This document shows positions 14,201-27,997 of a stretch of 64,000 nt of DNA, piece by piece. The stretch is from Dermanyssus gallinae (taxonomy: Eukaryota; Arthropoda; Arachnida; Mesostigmata; Dermanyssidae): positions 1 to 64,000 of the forward strand of contig QVRM01005392.1 in the NCBI GenBank assembly GCA_003439945.1, in the 5' to 3' direction. Numbering within the stretch: position 1 is the first letter of the stretch; every line of letters begins with the position of its first letter. Under the pieces are notes generated by a model. That model did no database searches and had not been told where the DNA came from. It saw only the letters and a program-made list of their open reading frames with translations. The position numbers were made by a program, and so were the translations under genes.

Positions 14201-16380
14201 TTCGACACGGCAATGACACTCTACGTATACCTACCTGTATTAGCGAGATTACCCACTCTGCCTCATCGCCGCACCTCTGATACTGTACTGCCGGTGGCAT
14301 CGATGTCTTCGCTTCTTTCTCGCTGCGCTAACCAGTGCGTACTTCCTGGCGGCGGTAGTGGCAGTCCCGAAGCTGCATAAGCGATGCAGCATAGGTCCAG
14401 GAGGAAGAAAGAGTGCAACGAGGAATTGGTGATAATTGCAAAATATTTTTTTTCATTTCGACTAGGTAGCTTCTCTAGATTTCGATTATACCTCAAAGCG
14501 CACATGGTAAGGTCAACGTCCACGGCTACCTTTCCATCGTGACATTCCGGCGGCGTATTTCGTATATTGGCTGGCGTATGCCATTCCTGTGTATGTCAGC
14601 GGCCACACTGCGACTGCTCTCTCGAGGTCCTCGGTCATATACCACCATGACGAGTTCATTACACGAGACACGACGAATGAGCTAAGAACGTAGTCTTGGC
14701 AATTGCCGTTAATATTATTATTAAGCATATTTGGGCTGTCGGGTAATAGATTTCCGATTCGGCATCTGTTGAAGCTGCCAACACCCGAATAAAAAGATAA
14801 CTTGCTCATAGCCTTGAAGCTTGGTGTCATTGCATGACTAGTATTTTTCATTTATTTAAAGGTATCCTTCTATCTGTTGTTTCTTTTGTTGTTTATTCAA
14901 AGATGTTCTCTCCAGCATACTCACTCGTATGCTAGAATACAATTATTACCGTGGCTGAGTCGGGTGTTAACGTTGGCTTTGCATAGTCTAGGTAGACATA
15001 TTGTTTACACGTCCCATGTACAATCCGTCGCTGCTTCTTTTCCTAATAAACAAAAACAAGGTGCGTACAATGTGCGTATGGCCAGATAACGGCAGCGAAC
15101 CCGCCGTCGCCATTGTAAGTCGGGTTTTGTTTCTTGTAATACGGCAGAGGGTTTTCGGCTTTATCGGGCCATGCAGGCTTGGCAGTGTATTTGGCAGTTT
15201 AGCTAATTGCTGATGCAGAGTCTAGAGAAGTACAACCCTTCGGCTACAGGAGAACAGTGCATCCCGAGCCGCAGGAGATATATATAATCCGAACACAAGA
15301 CAGTGCAGGACAGATAGACTCATCAAATACTGCGCACCTGATATAAGCCGGCGCCGTGCAATCAGGAACGAACAATTACAATCTGAGCCTGCGTATATGT
15401 GCACATCGGCACGCCTACAAACTCATATCCACTTAACGTACACTTGGGTGTTGTCTGTGGTCAGGGTTTAACGTCGTTGAGCAACCTTTGACGTGTAGAT
15501 GGTTACAGCAACAACCATAAACAACAGCAGCAACAACAACAACAACCTGTAATGTCTAAAAGATTACAGCAGCAGCAACAGCAACAACAACAACAGAGCA
15601 ATACCAATAACAACAGCGAAAACACCTGGTGTTCCTGCACTGACCACTGTGGTCTTCGAGCGTCTGCATGCGGCCCGTCGACGCACAGGACGTTCTGCCG
15701 TCGCTGCAAACTCTTTCCCTCCTATTTGTACTCTCCTTCTGTATAGATATATGGCTCTGTTTCTTTATCCGTCTAGCTATAGGTGGTTGGCCTGGAAGTG
15801 CCATGTCATTGTTGTTGTTGCTGCTGTTGCCGTTATTGTTTTTGTTGCTATCGTTCCTGTTGTTGTTGTTGTTGGTGGTGGTGGTAGCAGCATCAATAGC
15901 CGTGGTTTTGGTAGTCATCATTTGTCTCACGGCGGGTCGTCTTCTGCGCTCGCTCGCTCGCTAGGGATTCATCAGCTGGGCTCGCCAGGAGGAGGATCCA
16001 CACGGAGTAACCCGATACGGACTTCATCAACGAGCCGAGCCAAGCACTAGTAGTAGTACAAGCAATCGTAGAAGAAGAAAAGAAGAAGATGTAGTGGTGA
16101 TTCGCATCATAAATATCTCAGTCTGCTAGGCCGAGAAGGCCGGCAATAACCGCTTCCCGCGGTGCGTCCGTGCCCGGTGTTTTGTACAAGATTCGAGCAC
16201 AAGACACCGTATGTCCTCGCCGTCAATCTTGGCTACTGTTCACCGCGGATCGATTGATTAAAGGATCTACCTGACGTTGCTTATACTATATATATCTATC
16301 TATATATATATATATATATATATATAACCGTTACAACTGGCGACCGCAATCTGGCCGCACTTCGGGCCAATCATGACTGT

Positions 16381-16413
16381 GGCAGGAAGGTATATATATA
16401 TATATATGGCAGG

Positions 16414-16459
<46 letters not shown>
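16381..16459. repeat. tandem duplication of GGCAGGAAGG plus (TA)n
   Basis: GGCAGGAAGG at 16381-16390 is followed by a TA run, then the same decamer at 16408-16417 and a longer TA run to about 16459. The period is 27 bp. This is a segmental duplication that carried part of a TA array with it. Confidence 0.85.
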
Positions 16460-16462
<3 letters not shown>

Positions 16463-17253
16463 GTATATCTACTTAGTTCAGAAGCTAGATTTCTCATCAT
16501 TAAGAAAAACAAGGTAGCCACCACAAGAACATGGAAGGTGAGTGGTGAGCTATTCGACGGCTGGTTGTTTTCGGCTGCAGACTGTCGTCGGAAGCACAGC
16601 TTGTTCGAATGTTCGGGTACCGGTGATTCTTTCCTCTCGTCTCGACGCAAGACGTGAATGTGCGCATAACGATGTACACATGTACATCCACACATTAATG
16701 GGGTTACGACGCCAGCAGGTTCCGGCAGACGGCCTTTTGGTGAAAGTGATTGCTATTCGATCGTGTGTACAGGCATACGATCGCACGCACCGAACGGTTA
16801 TGTAACGGATCGGGCCTTATGCAGCAAGACAGTTGGATGTATATGCGTATACGTGTATATGCTTAGATTCTTGATTATTCCTGTTGCATCTTTTTGACGC
16901 GCTGACAACCACATTTTAGACGTTCGTAGCGGGCTAGTTGCCTGTGGCACGATATCGTCTTCTAAATGCATCTAACGTCATCGCGTTCTCGTTACTGGAT
17001 TTTATATAGGCTTTTTCCAGCAGAGGTATGTAGTAGCAAAGCAATGACAACCACGTCCAACAAATACAACTAGCAAGGCCGAAATTTGAACTTGCGATTG
17101 TTTTGCTAATCATGGTTGCCGTGGGTATGCCCTGTTTGGAACGAATGGTTAGCGTTACCAGTGAAGCCACCACCGCCACAAAAACCTAGTAGTCCTTTAA
17201 AAGTGCACAGTCTCAAGACAAGAATAACATTTTAGAAACATTCCTATTGATTA

Positions 17254-17256
<3 letters not shown>

Positions 17257-17317
<61 letters not shown>
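17257..17317. repeat. (TA)n microsatellite, 61 bp
   Basis: About 30 uninterrupted TA units. Confidence 0.95.
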
Positions 17318-17320
<3 letters not shown>

Positions 17321-18957
17321 ATGATGTAAGTAAAAAACAGTTTGGCACACACCTTTTAAGCCGCCGCTTGGTCCGGTAGCGTTGATTGTCGATCAAGCAA
17401 AAAATTGGCCTAGAAGAAGTCTTTACATCTTAAATTGGTTCCTTATGAGTGTATATCTAAAGCTCGTAAATTAGTGCGTTATTTTTGTGGCATACGTCAG
17501 AGTGGCTTCTTCCTCCAGCATAGTCTAGATTGGTTGTCAGATCTGTGAGAGATCTGCAACTAGTATGAATCAACGATTTTATTTTTAACATTGAAGTCAC
17601 GTACATGAGATCACGCCTCCACCAGTGACTGTCATAGTGGTAGCAAATCTTAGTAGTTAGTAATAATTATATTATTGCTGTTATAGTAATAGAAGAACCT
17701 CATGCCTGTCTGCTTGGCGTGGCGAGCCTTGGTTCGCTCATGGTCTCACACGTTGTCTTCGTCTCCCTCGACAAGGGCCTAGATGCGCCTAGAGACACAC
17801 TTTGAGCACGCATTATCAATCAATTACAACTGGGTGCATCGACTTCACTCGAAGACCCCTTTGATCACGGTGAGGAGGCCAGCCAAAGGGTTTTCCAAAA
17901 AGACAGGTATTTGCTTTTAACTTCGGCGTCCGCTCGGCATAAGGTTCATCTATCTATCAAACATCTACTTGCTTCGTTTTTCCCTTTCGTCTTAATATTT
18001 CACTTTCGCGCCCCCTCTCTCTTCTCTCGCTTTGCCTCTCTGTTGTTCTCCATCCGCTTCGTTTCTCTTCTGTACTTTTTCCGATATGAAATTGACGTCT
18101 GAAACAAATTAGCGGGTGTCGGCCAAGCAAATTAACGGGTTATCAAACCGCCGAAGCAGCAACAACAACGACAACAGCAACAATAACAACAACAACAACA
18201 GCGACAACAACCGCAACAGCACAACAACAACAACAGCTGCGTCGACTTCAGTCAGTCAGGACTGCAGCCGTTAAAAGGGGATTACGGATCTGACTCAAAA
18301 CATAGCGGCCTGTCTACCCACACGCCATTTGCGCCGCATAGGGCAATGGCGGAAACCTCACCACCAAGACACCATGATGGTGATGGTGATGGCAATGGCG
18401 GCACGTGCCATCACCGATGATAATGATGATGATGATGAGGAAGACGACGACGACGACGCCATGATGAGGACAGGAAGATAAGAACGCTCACGTTGCCCTC
18501 TACGACTCTAAGCCGGTCAGCTGGCGTTCGCTGAATTTCGGCCGGCGAGAATCAACGGAAACTCCCTTCTGTTCCCTTCGATCGAGCAGCACCCGCTGGC
18601 CACACACAAACACACACCCAATTGCATGATGAAGCTGATTGTCGACCCTCTGGCTGACGCACTTACAGTACTAGTAATAGTAGTAGTAGTAATAGTAATC
18701 CTAGTATTGTAGAGGGTATTGTTGTTGTTGTTGTCGAAGTAAACGGTGTTGTTGTTGTTGAAGTAAATGGTGTTGTTGTTGAGGTTGTTAAAGTTGTTGT
18801 TGTTGTTGCTGTCCTCGTTTCTGCCGGCGTTAGGGCCGACGCCATCCTTAGGCGTTGCTGGTGGCCGCCGCTCTCATTAGCGAAATTGAACCATTAGTCA
18901 AAACACCATCTGCGGCAGACGCTGGTGCCGGTGCCGCCGCCATACGGCTCTCTTTCG

Positions 18958-19385
18958 GCTTCTCTTGCACAACTATCAGAGCTGCTCTCTCCCTGTTTCC
19001 CCGCCCATTCCCAATCCCCATTTCTCTATCCCACCCTCCCTCTCTGTCTTTCCCGTTCTGTCCTTTTTTTTCGCCCGCTCACTCTCTCTGTACGTGGTAG
19101 ACCTGTACGGCCACGTACGGCACACAATGTACACGGACAACTAGACTGCTTACGATTGAGTACTGTACGCTCGTGAGAACGACGGAAATAAACGGGGAAA
19201 AGAACAAATTGAAGAAACAGAATGAGAAAAACAAGAAGGAAGGCGAAAAAGAAGACAAGGAAGAATATGAGGAAAAGAAAATTTCGTCTCGAGGAAGAAG
19301 AAATACGGGGTAACAAGTTTCCCGCTTGCAGGTGTCTGCAAACATGAGAAAAGAAAGAATGCAGGAGAAGGGCCGGGGGAAGGGG
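18958..19385. repeat. pyrimidine block followed by purine block
   Basis: About 140 bp (18958-19100) is C/T-dominated, with CTCTC and TTCCC runs. After a spacer of about 75 bp, roughly 200 bp (19176-19385) is A/G-dominated, with GAAGAA and GGAAAA runs. The reading frames on either strand are low complexity, so this is compositional structure and not a gene. Confidence 0.7.
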
Positions 19386-20263
19386 ACTGCGCGCGCGCTG
19401 TAGAGGTCAAAGAAGGCATTTCGAGTTTCATCCATCCGTACTCAGTGGAAAATGACCCAGCTAATCAGCGAGTTTTTGCCTTGATTTGGACGGCGATCAA
19501 AGAGCTACTACCGCTACATATTGCTTTTCTACTCATGCTGCTGCTCCTAATACTAACGGGGGCAAGAAGACTTATTGCTCCTAGTTTGCTATTACTTGGA
19601 TCCCGCCGACCACTGTGCCATTCTCTCTTTCTCCTCTTCTTCTTTCTCTTTTTGAGACGATGTGCGGTGCGTGTTCACGTTAACAACACATATAGCTTGC
19701 TTTGGAAGCACATACGCTTGTTAGCTTGGGAAGCAGCTATATGCAGCGGCCATTAAAAAGAGACGGAAATTGTGCTTGCTTAAATTGTAGCCTTATACAA
19801 ATACATTGCCGTGAGCCAGTGAAGTCGATGGAGGCGGCCGAGCAACGCAGAAGACATACGCAGCGGACATAGCTGGAGAGAGATGAGACACTAGATTATA
19901 TTCCTGCCCAAAGTGGGCTCTGATTCTTCACCATTGCCTGACAAACTGCCCGCAGATCCATTCCGAGTAGTAGCGAAGCTCATCTGGCTAGCTTGTGGTG
20001 ATCTTTCTTGTCGTTATACGCTGGAGCTAGGTAGAGCTTTCCGGCTGGAGGATTGACTGCAAAACCGTATACTGCTCACTAATGCCACGTCTGATTCTGG
20101 AAGACGACCTATCGTCTAATTTTGTCACTTTAATGTTTATTAGCGCATGTGTGTCTCTCAGTGAACGTGCAGATTTGTTGTTATATATATATATATATAT
20201 ACATATAAGGCATGATCTTTCGCCTTCCTGCCCAATGCGATCTGTTTTTCGCCCTCCATACCT

Positions 20264-20292
20264 CTAGATAGGCGGCACGCCTGCCTATCTAG
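20264..20292. repeat. hairpin, 10 bp stem
   Basis: CTAGATAGGC at 20264-20273 pairs perfectly with GCCTATCTAG at 20283-20292 across a 9 nt loop. Confidence 0.8.
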
Positions 20293-20547
20293 TCATACTA
20301 GGAGTAGGAGTCTTTCGGCGGAGCGGTACGCAGCCGCGTAGTGTATGCAATGTGTAAAACATGCAGTGTGTGTTTATTGTATTGCCTGTAAGGTTTAACC
20401 TGACCGAACGGACGACCGAACGTTCACATTCTGGCGGCGCGATACATCTGGTGTCAGTCGAACTGGCAACTCCAACAAATACTACTGCTCCAACGTGTAC
20501 TTACGTACGTCCGAACATGATGAACGTCTTCCACTAGAGTCCGCCGA

Positions 20548-20590
20548 ATGGTTTGTCTGTGTACTGCTGTGGCGCACATAGACAAACCAT
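20548..20590. repeat. hairpin, 15 bp stem
   Basis: The arm at 20548-20562 (starts ATGGTTTGTCT) pairs with 20576-20590 (ends AGACAAACCAT) across a 13 nt loop. All positions pair if one G-U is allowed. No microsatellite explains it. Confidence 0.85.
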
Positions 20591-23500
20591 GCGGCGCATG
20601 CGGGGCGGCGTTGCTTCCTTCTCGTGTGTGCTTTCTCGTCGCCTCCCTTTCTCCATTAAGTGAGATCAAGGTTTTTTTTTCATGTACCTTCACCTACCAG
20701 GAGCAGACACTACACCCAGCTCTGACTGGTTTCTGGTCTGAGCTGGCCTGGCCGGGCCGGGCACAACCAGCGATCATCCCCTGACGGCAGCAACAACGAC
20801 CACAACAAGGATCTCTGGTACACAGAAGACGGCTGCCAGAAGTAGGAACGAGACGAGAGAAGAGACACCAGTCATCCATTGCTGTCCATGAGTTCTGCTG
20901 CGTGTGTATGTGTGTGGAATGCTGTACGTGCACGCTAAACAGATCGACAGAGTTGCTACTGTTCCGGCTAGCGTCGCAGGCGATTCCTACGACGACGGTT
21001 TATTCTGAGGTTTGTCCTCGGATACCAGGAATGCCTTGTGGAGGGAGGGGAGGACGAGGACGCCTATGAGGGCATGGAGGAGATGGAGACTAGAGGCAGT
21101 GTATAGAAAATAAACACAGCAAACAAGGAGAGTTGGCGACTGTGGCATTGTGGCGTTAACGTTGTGGCTCCTCGTGAGATACTGCTGAAGCAGAAGGTCT
21201 TAGATGACTAGCGGCTAGCGGGAATTCGGTCCGTCGGTCGGTGGAAAGCCCGAGGTAAATGTGATTGCCACGTGGATTCTGTGGCTACCCCAATGAGCAG
21301 GAACCGTCGGGCTGGCCGGAGATGGAACACACCTCGACACCAGACACCAGAGACGGAGCGACGAGGGGACACTGTGCACTGAGGACGAATGCATTATGAA
21401 TAAATGCAAGGAGTGACCAACCGGGGCAGCGTGGCGAAGACACACACACATACATATATATACGGCTGACCAATGGATAACAGGGCAGAGGCTTACCGAG
21501 ATCCCCGAAGTGCGTGTTGCCTAGCAAGGCAACATTGCTCGGGGGTAATCATGCGTTTGTCGGTTAAGGACAGTTCTCTATGCTCCCCCCCCCCCCCCGG
21601 TTGTCCCCGGTATTGGGCGCATCGGTAGTGTGAGATGTGTGAGAGAATGTCTTCATTTTTAGGTAGAGACATCGCAACCGGTCCGGATTTGACCCGGACG
21701 ACGGGAGATACCTACAGTAAAGGGGGATAGCAAGCATTCCCTCCGCTGCAGATGTGTCGTGGCTCTGGTAGGGCAGCCCGCAGGTGATGGCCAGAGATTT
21801 ATATGGTTATGTGTCCGGGCTGTTTTTGTAGAAAGAGAAGATCGACAAAGTCGGAAAAGAACTACCGAATCGGACTATCGAAAAATACCTAAAAACGAAA
21901 TAATAGAACCTAACCAACATACTAGCTTGGGCTATTATGACCAACGCTTACTTGTAGGAGAGAACCGCTTGGCCACAAGAGGATTACTTAGCCTGTCGCA
22001 AGTTGCTTGTCACTGTCACAGACAAGAAGAGAATGCAGCCGAATAAGGTTTAAGATGAGGTCAGGATTTATTATACCTAACCGTTATCTCGTTTGGACTG
22101 TGTGTTTCAGGTAAGCAAACGATGGAGAGAGGCGCGGCCAAAAGTAACTCGGCGGACAGCGAAGCTGGTGTCGACTGGTAGACTGATTTTTGTCTACATC
22201 TATCTTCGCGTCTAGCGCACATCTTAATCCAGCGAATATTCGGGGGATTTTTACTGTGCGCGGATACTGTTTTTACTAAATACTACGCGCACCGAGCATG
22301 ATTAAGGCAAACGCCGCCGTCGAAATGGTAGAGTTGGGTGACAACGTGTCTGATGAGCGGCGTCTGTATGTATGCTTATAGGCAATGTATGCACGTAGAA
22401 CTGCAGCTGCACGCGGGGAGACCACTGATGTAGCTAAGTCGTTCATCATTCCGACATTTCAGTGAGACCGACGAACCGTCGTTGTGCTGAAAGACGAATC
22501 GAACTTAATCATAATCACATTTATTTCACTTGTATCGAGTACGCACATGACATTGAGACTTATAGTGCCGTTCAGCTGCTCTCGGCTGATGTTATTTCAT
22601 TCGAGAGAGGCAGTGCAGTGATCTCTGGTGAGCTCTTCTTAAGGGCCAGGCAGGCAGAAACGCGTGGAACTTTGTACTCGAACTAATTACATAGGGGGTC
22701 TCTGCTCAGCCATCTTACGCTAAGGTGAATAAGAAAGACGACGACGTGCGCATTCGTAACAAAAAAAGATTATATATATGTATATAATTTGTTTCAATAT
22801 ATATTTAACTATATGTCTATAACTGAAATGTCTGGCTTGCCGGCGGCAGTCATGCAATCGTGTATGACCGTCTCGATTCTACGCCATACAAACAAAACAG
22901 GCGACAGCATAACGTGGATCAATTACCGAGCCTTGTTGTTGTTGAGTTCAAAGGTCAGCGCGAGAATGATGATAATAATAATAATGATGATGATGATGAC
23001 GGTGCTGTAATATACAAAATAGCAATAACAAATCATGTTGATGACGATTACGACCATATGGCATTGCTTGGCGGGACGATACTTTCAAACGGAACCAAAT
23101 TCACGATCGATAACTTACGACGACTCAGCGTCTTCGTGAGGACGACATACGTCTTCGCCGTTAAATGGACAAGTACACAAACATCAAGAAATCAAGAACG
23201 AAAACACGGCAATCATGAAAAAGAAAGCTGCCGTGCGATGTGTGTCAGCTGCCCACGGGTTAGCCTGTCGCGCCACGAACGACCTGTTTATTATTATTAT
23301 TATTGATTGTTGATTGATGGCCCAGCGGCCTGCACAGTAGCGACAGTGGCGTCTGACCTGGCAGTCGCCGCAGATGAATCGCTTGAATTAAAGTACCCTA
23401 AGTTTGACCTATTTGGTTGCGGTTTGGCGTTTTAAGAGCGACTTTACTTCGTCACACCGAGTGCAAGAACGGTAATGACGCAAATAATAAAAACGATAAC

Positions 23501-24029
23501 AACACGAAGGTGAAGCCAAGAACATCTTACGTAAGTAGTGCGCTTATAGTCCGTAAAACGAGTCTGGCACGACCACATGCTTAGGCGCCTATATAAAATT
23601 GTGCGGATGCATTTATTTCCGATACTATTACGCAAACTAATGTTTCTACTACTACTACTGCTACGTATACTACTGCTGCTATTAATACTAGTGCCACTGC
23701 CCCACCATGATCTAGCTACCGCGCACGTGGCTAACGTGATCACAAACCGAAGATCCTCATCATAAAGGCGCGCATTTTTTGACGGTTGGAACAAGGTCAT
23801 GACCCCCCCCCCCTTCACCCATCCCCAAGCGGACGTGTCGCCTATCTAAAACAAGACATCTTGTCGACGACGTCCGAATCCGGAGCGCCGAATGTAAACC
23901 GAATTCGAATCCGTCGCTTAGGCGGCGTACATCGCAGCTTGTCCTCTGCTAGCTGTTTTCTGGCTCTGATTGTTGTTTGTATGCAAAGAGACGACTCCGA
24001 GAGAACGGATCGCCTGACACCGCCGACCA
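20591..24029. other. non-coding region
   Basis: Mostly unique DNA with few repeats: 14 C at 21585-21598, a short (AAT/GAT) patch at 22970-23000, (TTA)n at 23285-23305 and 11 C near 23804-23814. The frames at 21759-22046 and 22860-23306 are open for 95 and 148 codons. They have no recognisable domain, and the second includes a repeat-derived N/D run. No gene is called. Confidence 0.55.
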
Positions 24030-24450
24030 ACCAGCTAACAACGACAACGGCCGCAGAAACGACAATAGCAACAACAACAGCAACAACAGCACAACGGCTG
24101 CATCAACAATCTATGACAACAACAACAACAGCGGCAGCAGCGGCAACGGCAACACGCACCATTACATCAGAGGTGGTGGCGATGACAGCAATAACAAATC
24201 ATACTGATTACCAATGTTTTGTCTACTGCAAGCCACAACAACAACAGCAGCAGCAGCAATAATACAACCAACAGCAAAACTATCAGCACCCACATCAACA
24301 GCAATAACAGCAACAATCACAACAACAACAGCGACAACAACAACACCGACAACAACAGCAAAAACAATAACAACGATAGCAACAGCAATATTAGCAGCTA
24401 CCGCGTCGTGGTGGCCGCTTCACCAGCAACAACAGCAACGACAACCATCA
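24030..24450. repeat. CAA/CAG island, about 420 bp
   Basis: A long region dominated by CAA, with CAG, CGA and CAT variants. All three forward frames stay open for long distances (poly-T, poly-N, poly-Q) because the repeat has no stop codon. This is a microsatellite-derived island and not evidence for a gene. Confidence 0.85.
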
Positions 24451-24706
24451 TTACCATGGATAGCTAAACGCAAACGAAGCCCGAACGAACACCTTCGTCT
24501 TGATCCTGGTCCTGCTTGGTGGTGGTTCGAGCGCCGGCCGTCATCGTATCTCTGCAGTGGCCTCATCGGGCGCGCGCCTGCTCTTGTGCGACGCTCACCA
24601 GCCGCAGCAGCTATAGTAGCAATGCAGCCGAGGCACGGCGGATTTGCAGCTCGACGGGGCCGTTCTTGTCTTCCCACGGCAGGACAGTCAATGAATGCTT
24701 GCACAT

Positions 24707-24808
<102 letters not shown>

Positions 24809-25121
24809 AAAGATACTAACAAACTTGCGACAGAACGAACTAGCCGGCAAATCGGCGGGCGTCAGTCAGGCCACGAATCAGCTGCCGCTGTCGAGTTGTC
24901 GTCCGATGCGGCAGTCGTATTTAAAATTCAAATGTATACGCGCATCGGCACCACAAGGGAACTAAGTGCCGCCCTTAGTAGTACAATAGCATTCGTTCAC
25001 GGGTTTCACATGTGAGTGAATGACACAAATACATATATATATATATATATCTGATATACATATATACACACTTGCTCATATATATATATATATATATATA
25101 CACTCACGCTCATACACACGC

Positions 25122-25163
<42 letters not shown>

Positions 25164-25713
25164 TTTTAGCGTTGCGCCAATGACAACAAGAAGCAGCTTC
25201 TTGCAGCATGTGCTTAACGCACGTTGTCGAGCCGTCGAAATCCGACCCTGTGCCTATGCGCAAGACTCGAAGCAACACCCAGCCAACGTACAACGTTCGG
25301 CCAGACACCTAAACACGAATAATGAGTAAGTGGCGGCCGCCGCCAAGCCTTTTATCGTCGAGCACACATAGATGCTAATCCACTCGAGTTGTCTGCAATT
25401 ATGACCAGTTGTTTCTCTGTTTAGCAGGGCTGCCAAGAGAGATAGAAAAAGAGGTGAAGGTATAGATGGTGGTCGAAAATAACACCCGACCTTCCCCCCC
25501 TACCTCCCCTCTCTCTCTCTCTCTCTCTCTCTCTCGCAATATCTGTTGTCAATTTTCGCTGTGCTGCTACTCTATGATGAAGTAGAATGGGTGCTCGGCA
25601 CCAGCCGTACGACTTCAGCGCATTACAGCGCAAACAGTACTACCAGAGATTCCTCATTGTCCCCGCCGATCGAAGTCGGTCTTGGCGTTACCCGTAAAAT
25701 GGCGGCTACCACG

Positions 25714-25812
25714 TTTGCTACACGAGATTTAGGGAAACCTTTGCTACACGAGATTGAGGAAACCTTTGCTACACGAGAATAAGGCAATCTTTGGTACACG
25801 AGAAGAAAAATA
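25714..25812. repeat. 25-26 bp tandem repeat, four copies
   Basis: The core TTTGCTACACGAGA starts at 25714, 25740 and 25765, with a diverged copy (TTTGGTACACGAGA) at 25790. Spacing is 26, 25 and 25 bp. The linker between cores is purine-rich (GGAAACC type). Confidence 0.9.
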
Positions 25813-27850
25813 AGAAGGGCGAGAAGAGAAGGGAGAGATAGAGATCATAAAGGAAAGTAAACCTTCGTACAGCTACGTGCTCCGGTCTGCTCATCCAGCA
25901 TAGTTTATTGCTCGGTAATCTAAAGGGAAGTTACGTGCGGAAGGTACGAGTATATCGAACTCTCGGCGAGTGGTAATCACGTTTGAGTTAGAGACTTAGT
26001 TAGTTAGTTATTCAATCTGCTTAGAGGTTTGCAGTAGGCACGCGGCGGTAGACCGTGCTGCGCGACAGCTTTCTCACGTCGATGACCAGCAATGATGACC
26101 TCTGCAAGAACAAGTGCGACGGAGAAATTGAGCCGCGCGCAATACGCATATCGCGATCGCCCAGAGACTCGGCAGAGACACAGCAAACAAGGCCGGCAAA
26201 TCGCTGCCAACGAACATTTTAGAACAACCTACCTGTTGTTTGACCCACTTGACCCAACCGGCTGAATCTAGCCTGTTCGCTGTTGTTCTTGCTGCAGATG
26301 GGTTTTGCTGACAGCGGCAGAATGCTGGGGTCCTAAATGGCGCCGAGGGTGCCTGTGTGAGCGTTGAGCTCGGCTCATCCATGTGCGCGGGATGCATTGT
26401 CAGCGGGATGTTTTGGCTTGGTTGCTGATAATGGCCAGTATTGCTCTAGCTAGAAGATGTAGCCTGTCGGACAACACAGTGTTGGGCCCGTCTCGCAGAG
26501 AAGGTTACCACGACAGACAGACAGCCACACCTTCGCTGCACGTATACATTCATATCCGATATGAATCCAACAATTATACCTTACCATAATTCGGAACTCG
26601 CAACTCAGCAACTGCTTGAAGCCTGTGGGTAAGAAGTACACCGGCCCATGGTTTGTGCGAGTTCTTCTGACAAGTAGCGCGCAATGGCTGCGTGATTCGG
26701 ATTAGCCCTGTCCCACGTTGCTTCAAGAGTGCGACCGTTTTGTAGTTATGAAGAGCCCAGCAAGTCTCGAAAGCGCCAGCAATTACAATAGCAGAAAACA
26801 ACAACAGGCCACCGCATTCGCAACCACTACCGGACTGCCAAGCAAATCATCAGCTTTTGATGCCCGATGGGAATGTGCTCTGCGTCGGACAACCTGCGAA
26901 TGTGGCAGCAAATAAGAACACTGAAGAGCATAAAAAGCAGCCTCGTTATCCTCCTCGTCTTTGTCATTGTTTGAAGGTCGAACGATGACGTCCATCCGGT
27001 TGTTGGGACAGAACACTCTCGAGAGTAGACGCGTACCGTTTTGCGGAGGTGGTTTTACTCGACCGCCGATGTGGGAAGGTGGATCTTCAGGACAGCTCAA
27101 CTTACGCTACAGTTGGCGAAAGAACATAAAAGGAATGATTTTATTTTATTAGTTTTAAGTTATTTTTCTTTTATCGCGCAAAGACGATTCATTTGACGAT
27201 TCAGTTGTCGTCGAAGTCAGTAAGTATCGTTTTCGACCACAACAACATCACCAACAACAACAAGATTTCTGCTATCACTGATAACAAACGATTTGCAAGT
27301 GACCACAATATAACGAAATGCGCAGAATGTCGCGAACTGCGACGCGAACTACAACCGCGAGCCTCATCATCGTCATCTTTATGTCACTCATATTGAATAT
27401 GCCTTCTAGCACGAATCTGACAACAACGAACGGCCTGTTATGACAATAGATGGTTGGATGGATAAATTGGTTATGCACCAGTTGACGGCCTTTCGTAACA
27501 CAGGTTTAGTCTATTGATCAGTTGGAAGTTTCCAAGCTATTGTTGTTCTTGCATTTTACTCAGGGTGGTCAAGTTCAGTGATGTTATTCTATTACCGACA
27601 TGCATTGGAATTGTGACTAACGAGCGGGAACAAGCCATTCCTAAACAATTTGGATTTAGAGAGAGAGACATAGAGAAAGCAAGGGTAATAAAGAGAGAAA
27701 GAGAAAGGGTGATAAAGAAAGAGAAATATCAAAATAACCAATTGAGAATGAAGGAAGCGCTACGTACGTAATTAGTAGAGCCACTTTACTATTGACTGGG
27801 AAGCCTACTGGGTTCGTTCCTTCTTCTCCCTTGCTGAACGCCCAGAGCCA

Positions 27851-27855
27851 ACAAT

Positions 27856-27907
<52 letters not shown>

Positions 27908-27958
27908 TCAGCAGCAACAACAACAACAACAACATCAGCAGCAACAACAACATCCGCA

Positions 27959-27989
<31 letters not shown>

Positions 27990-27997
27990 CAACAATA
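27851..27997. repeat. (CAA)n/(CAG)n array, about 147 bp
   Basis: A nearly pure CAA array with three CAT-CAG interruptions and a terminal run of about nine CAG units. The reverse strand reads as poly-Leu. Long CAG/CAA arrays are typically unstable in length. Confidence 0.95.

Larger units (their letters stand above)
11199..20547. other. non-coding region with microsatellites
   Basis: No gene is supported. It contains a pyrimidine-rich stretch at 12000-12240; (TA)n at 13525-13561, 16287-16326, 16418-16459, 17257-17317 and 20182-20202; CAA islands at 15515-15610 and 18158-18238; TTG/GTT arrays at 15805-15890 and 18716-18810; GAT-rich DNA at 18370-18460; a pyrimidine block at 18958-19100 and a purine block at 19176-19385. 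The antisense frame at 14513-14851 (112 codons) and the sense frame at 19445-19756 (103 codons, Leu-rich) match no family I know. Confidence 0.6.

Noticed and set aside
25990..26012. GTTA/TTAG run as an arthropod telomere repeat
   Set aside because: The unit is TTAG (4 bp), only about four copies, and not the TTAGG pentamer.
27789..27995. Antisense poly-Leu frame that could be read as a membrane protein
   Set aside because: It is the direct translation of the CAA/CAG array.
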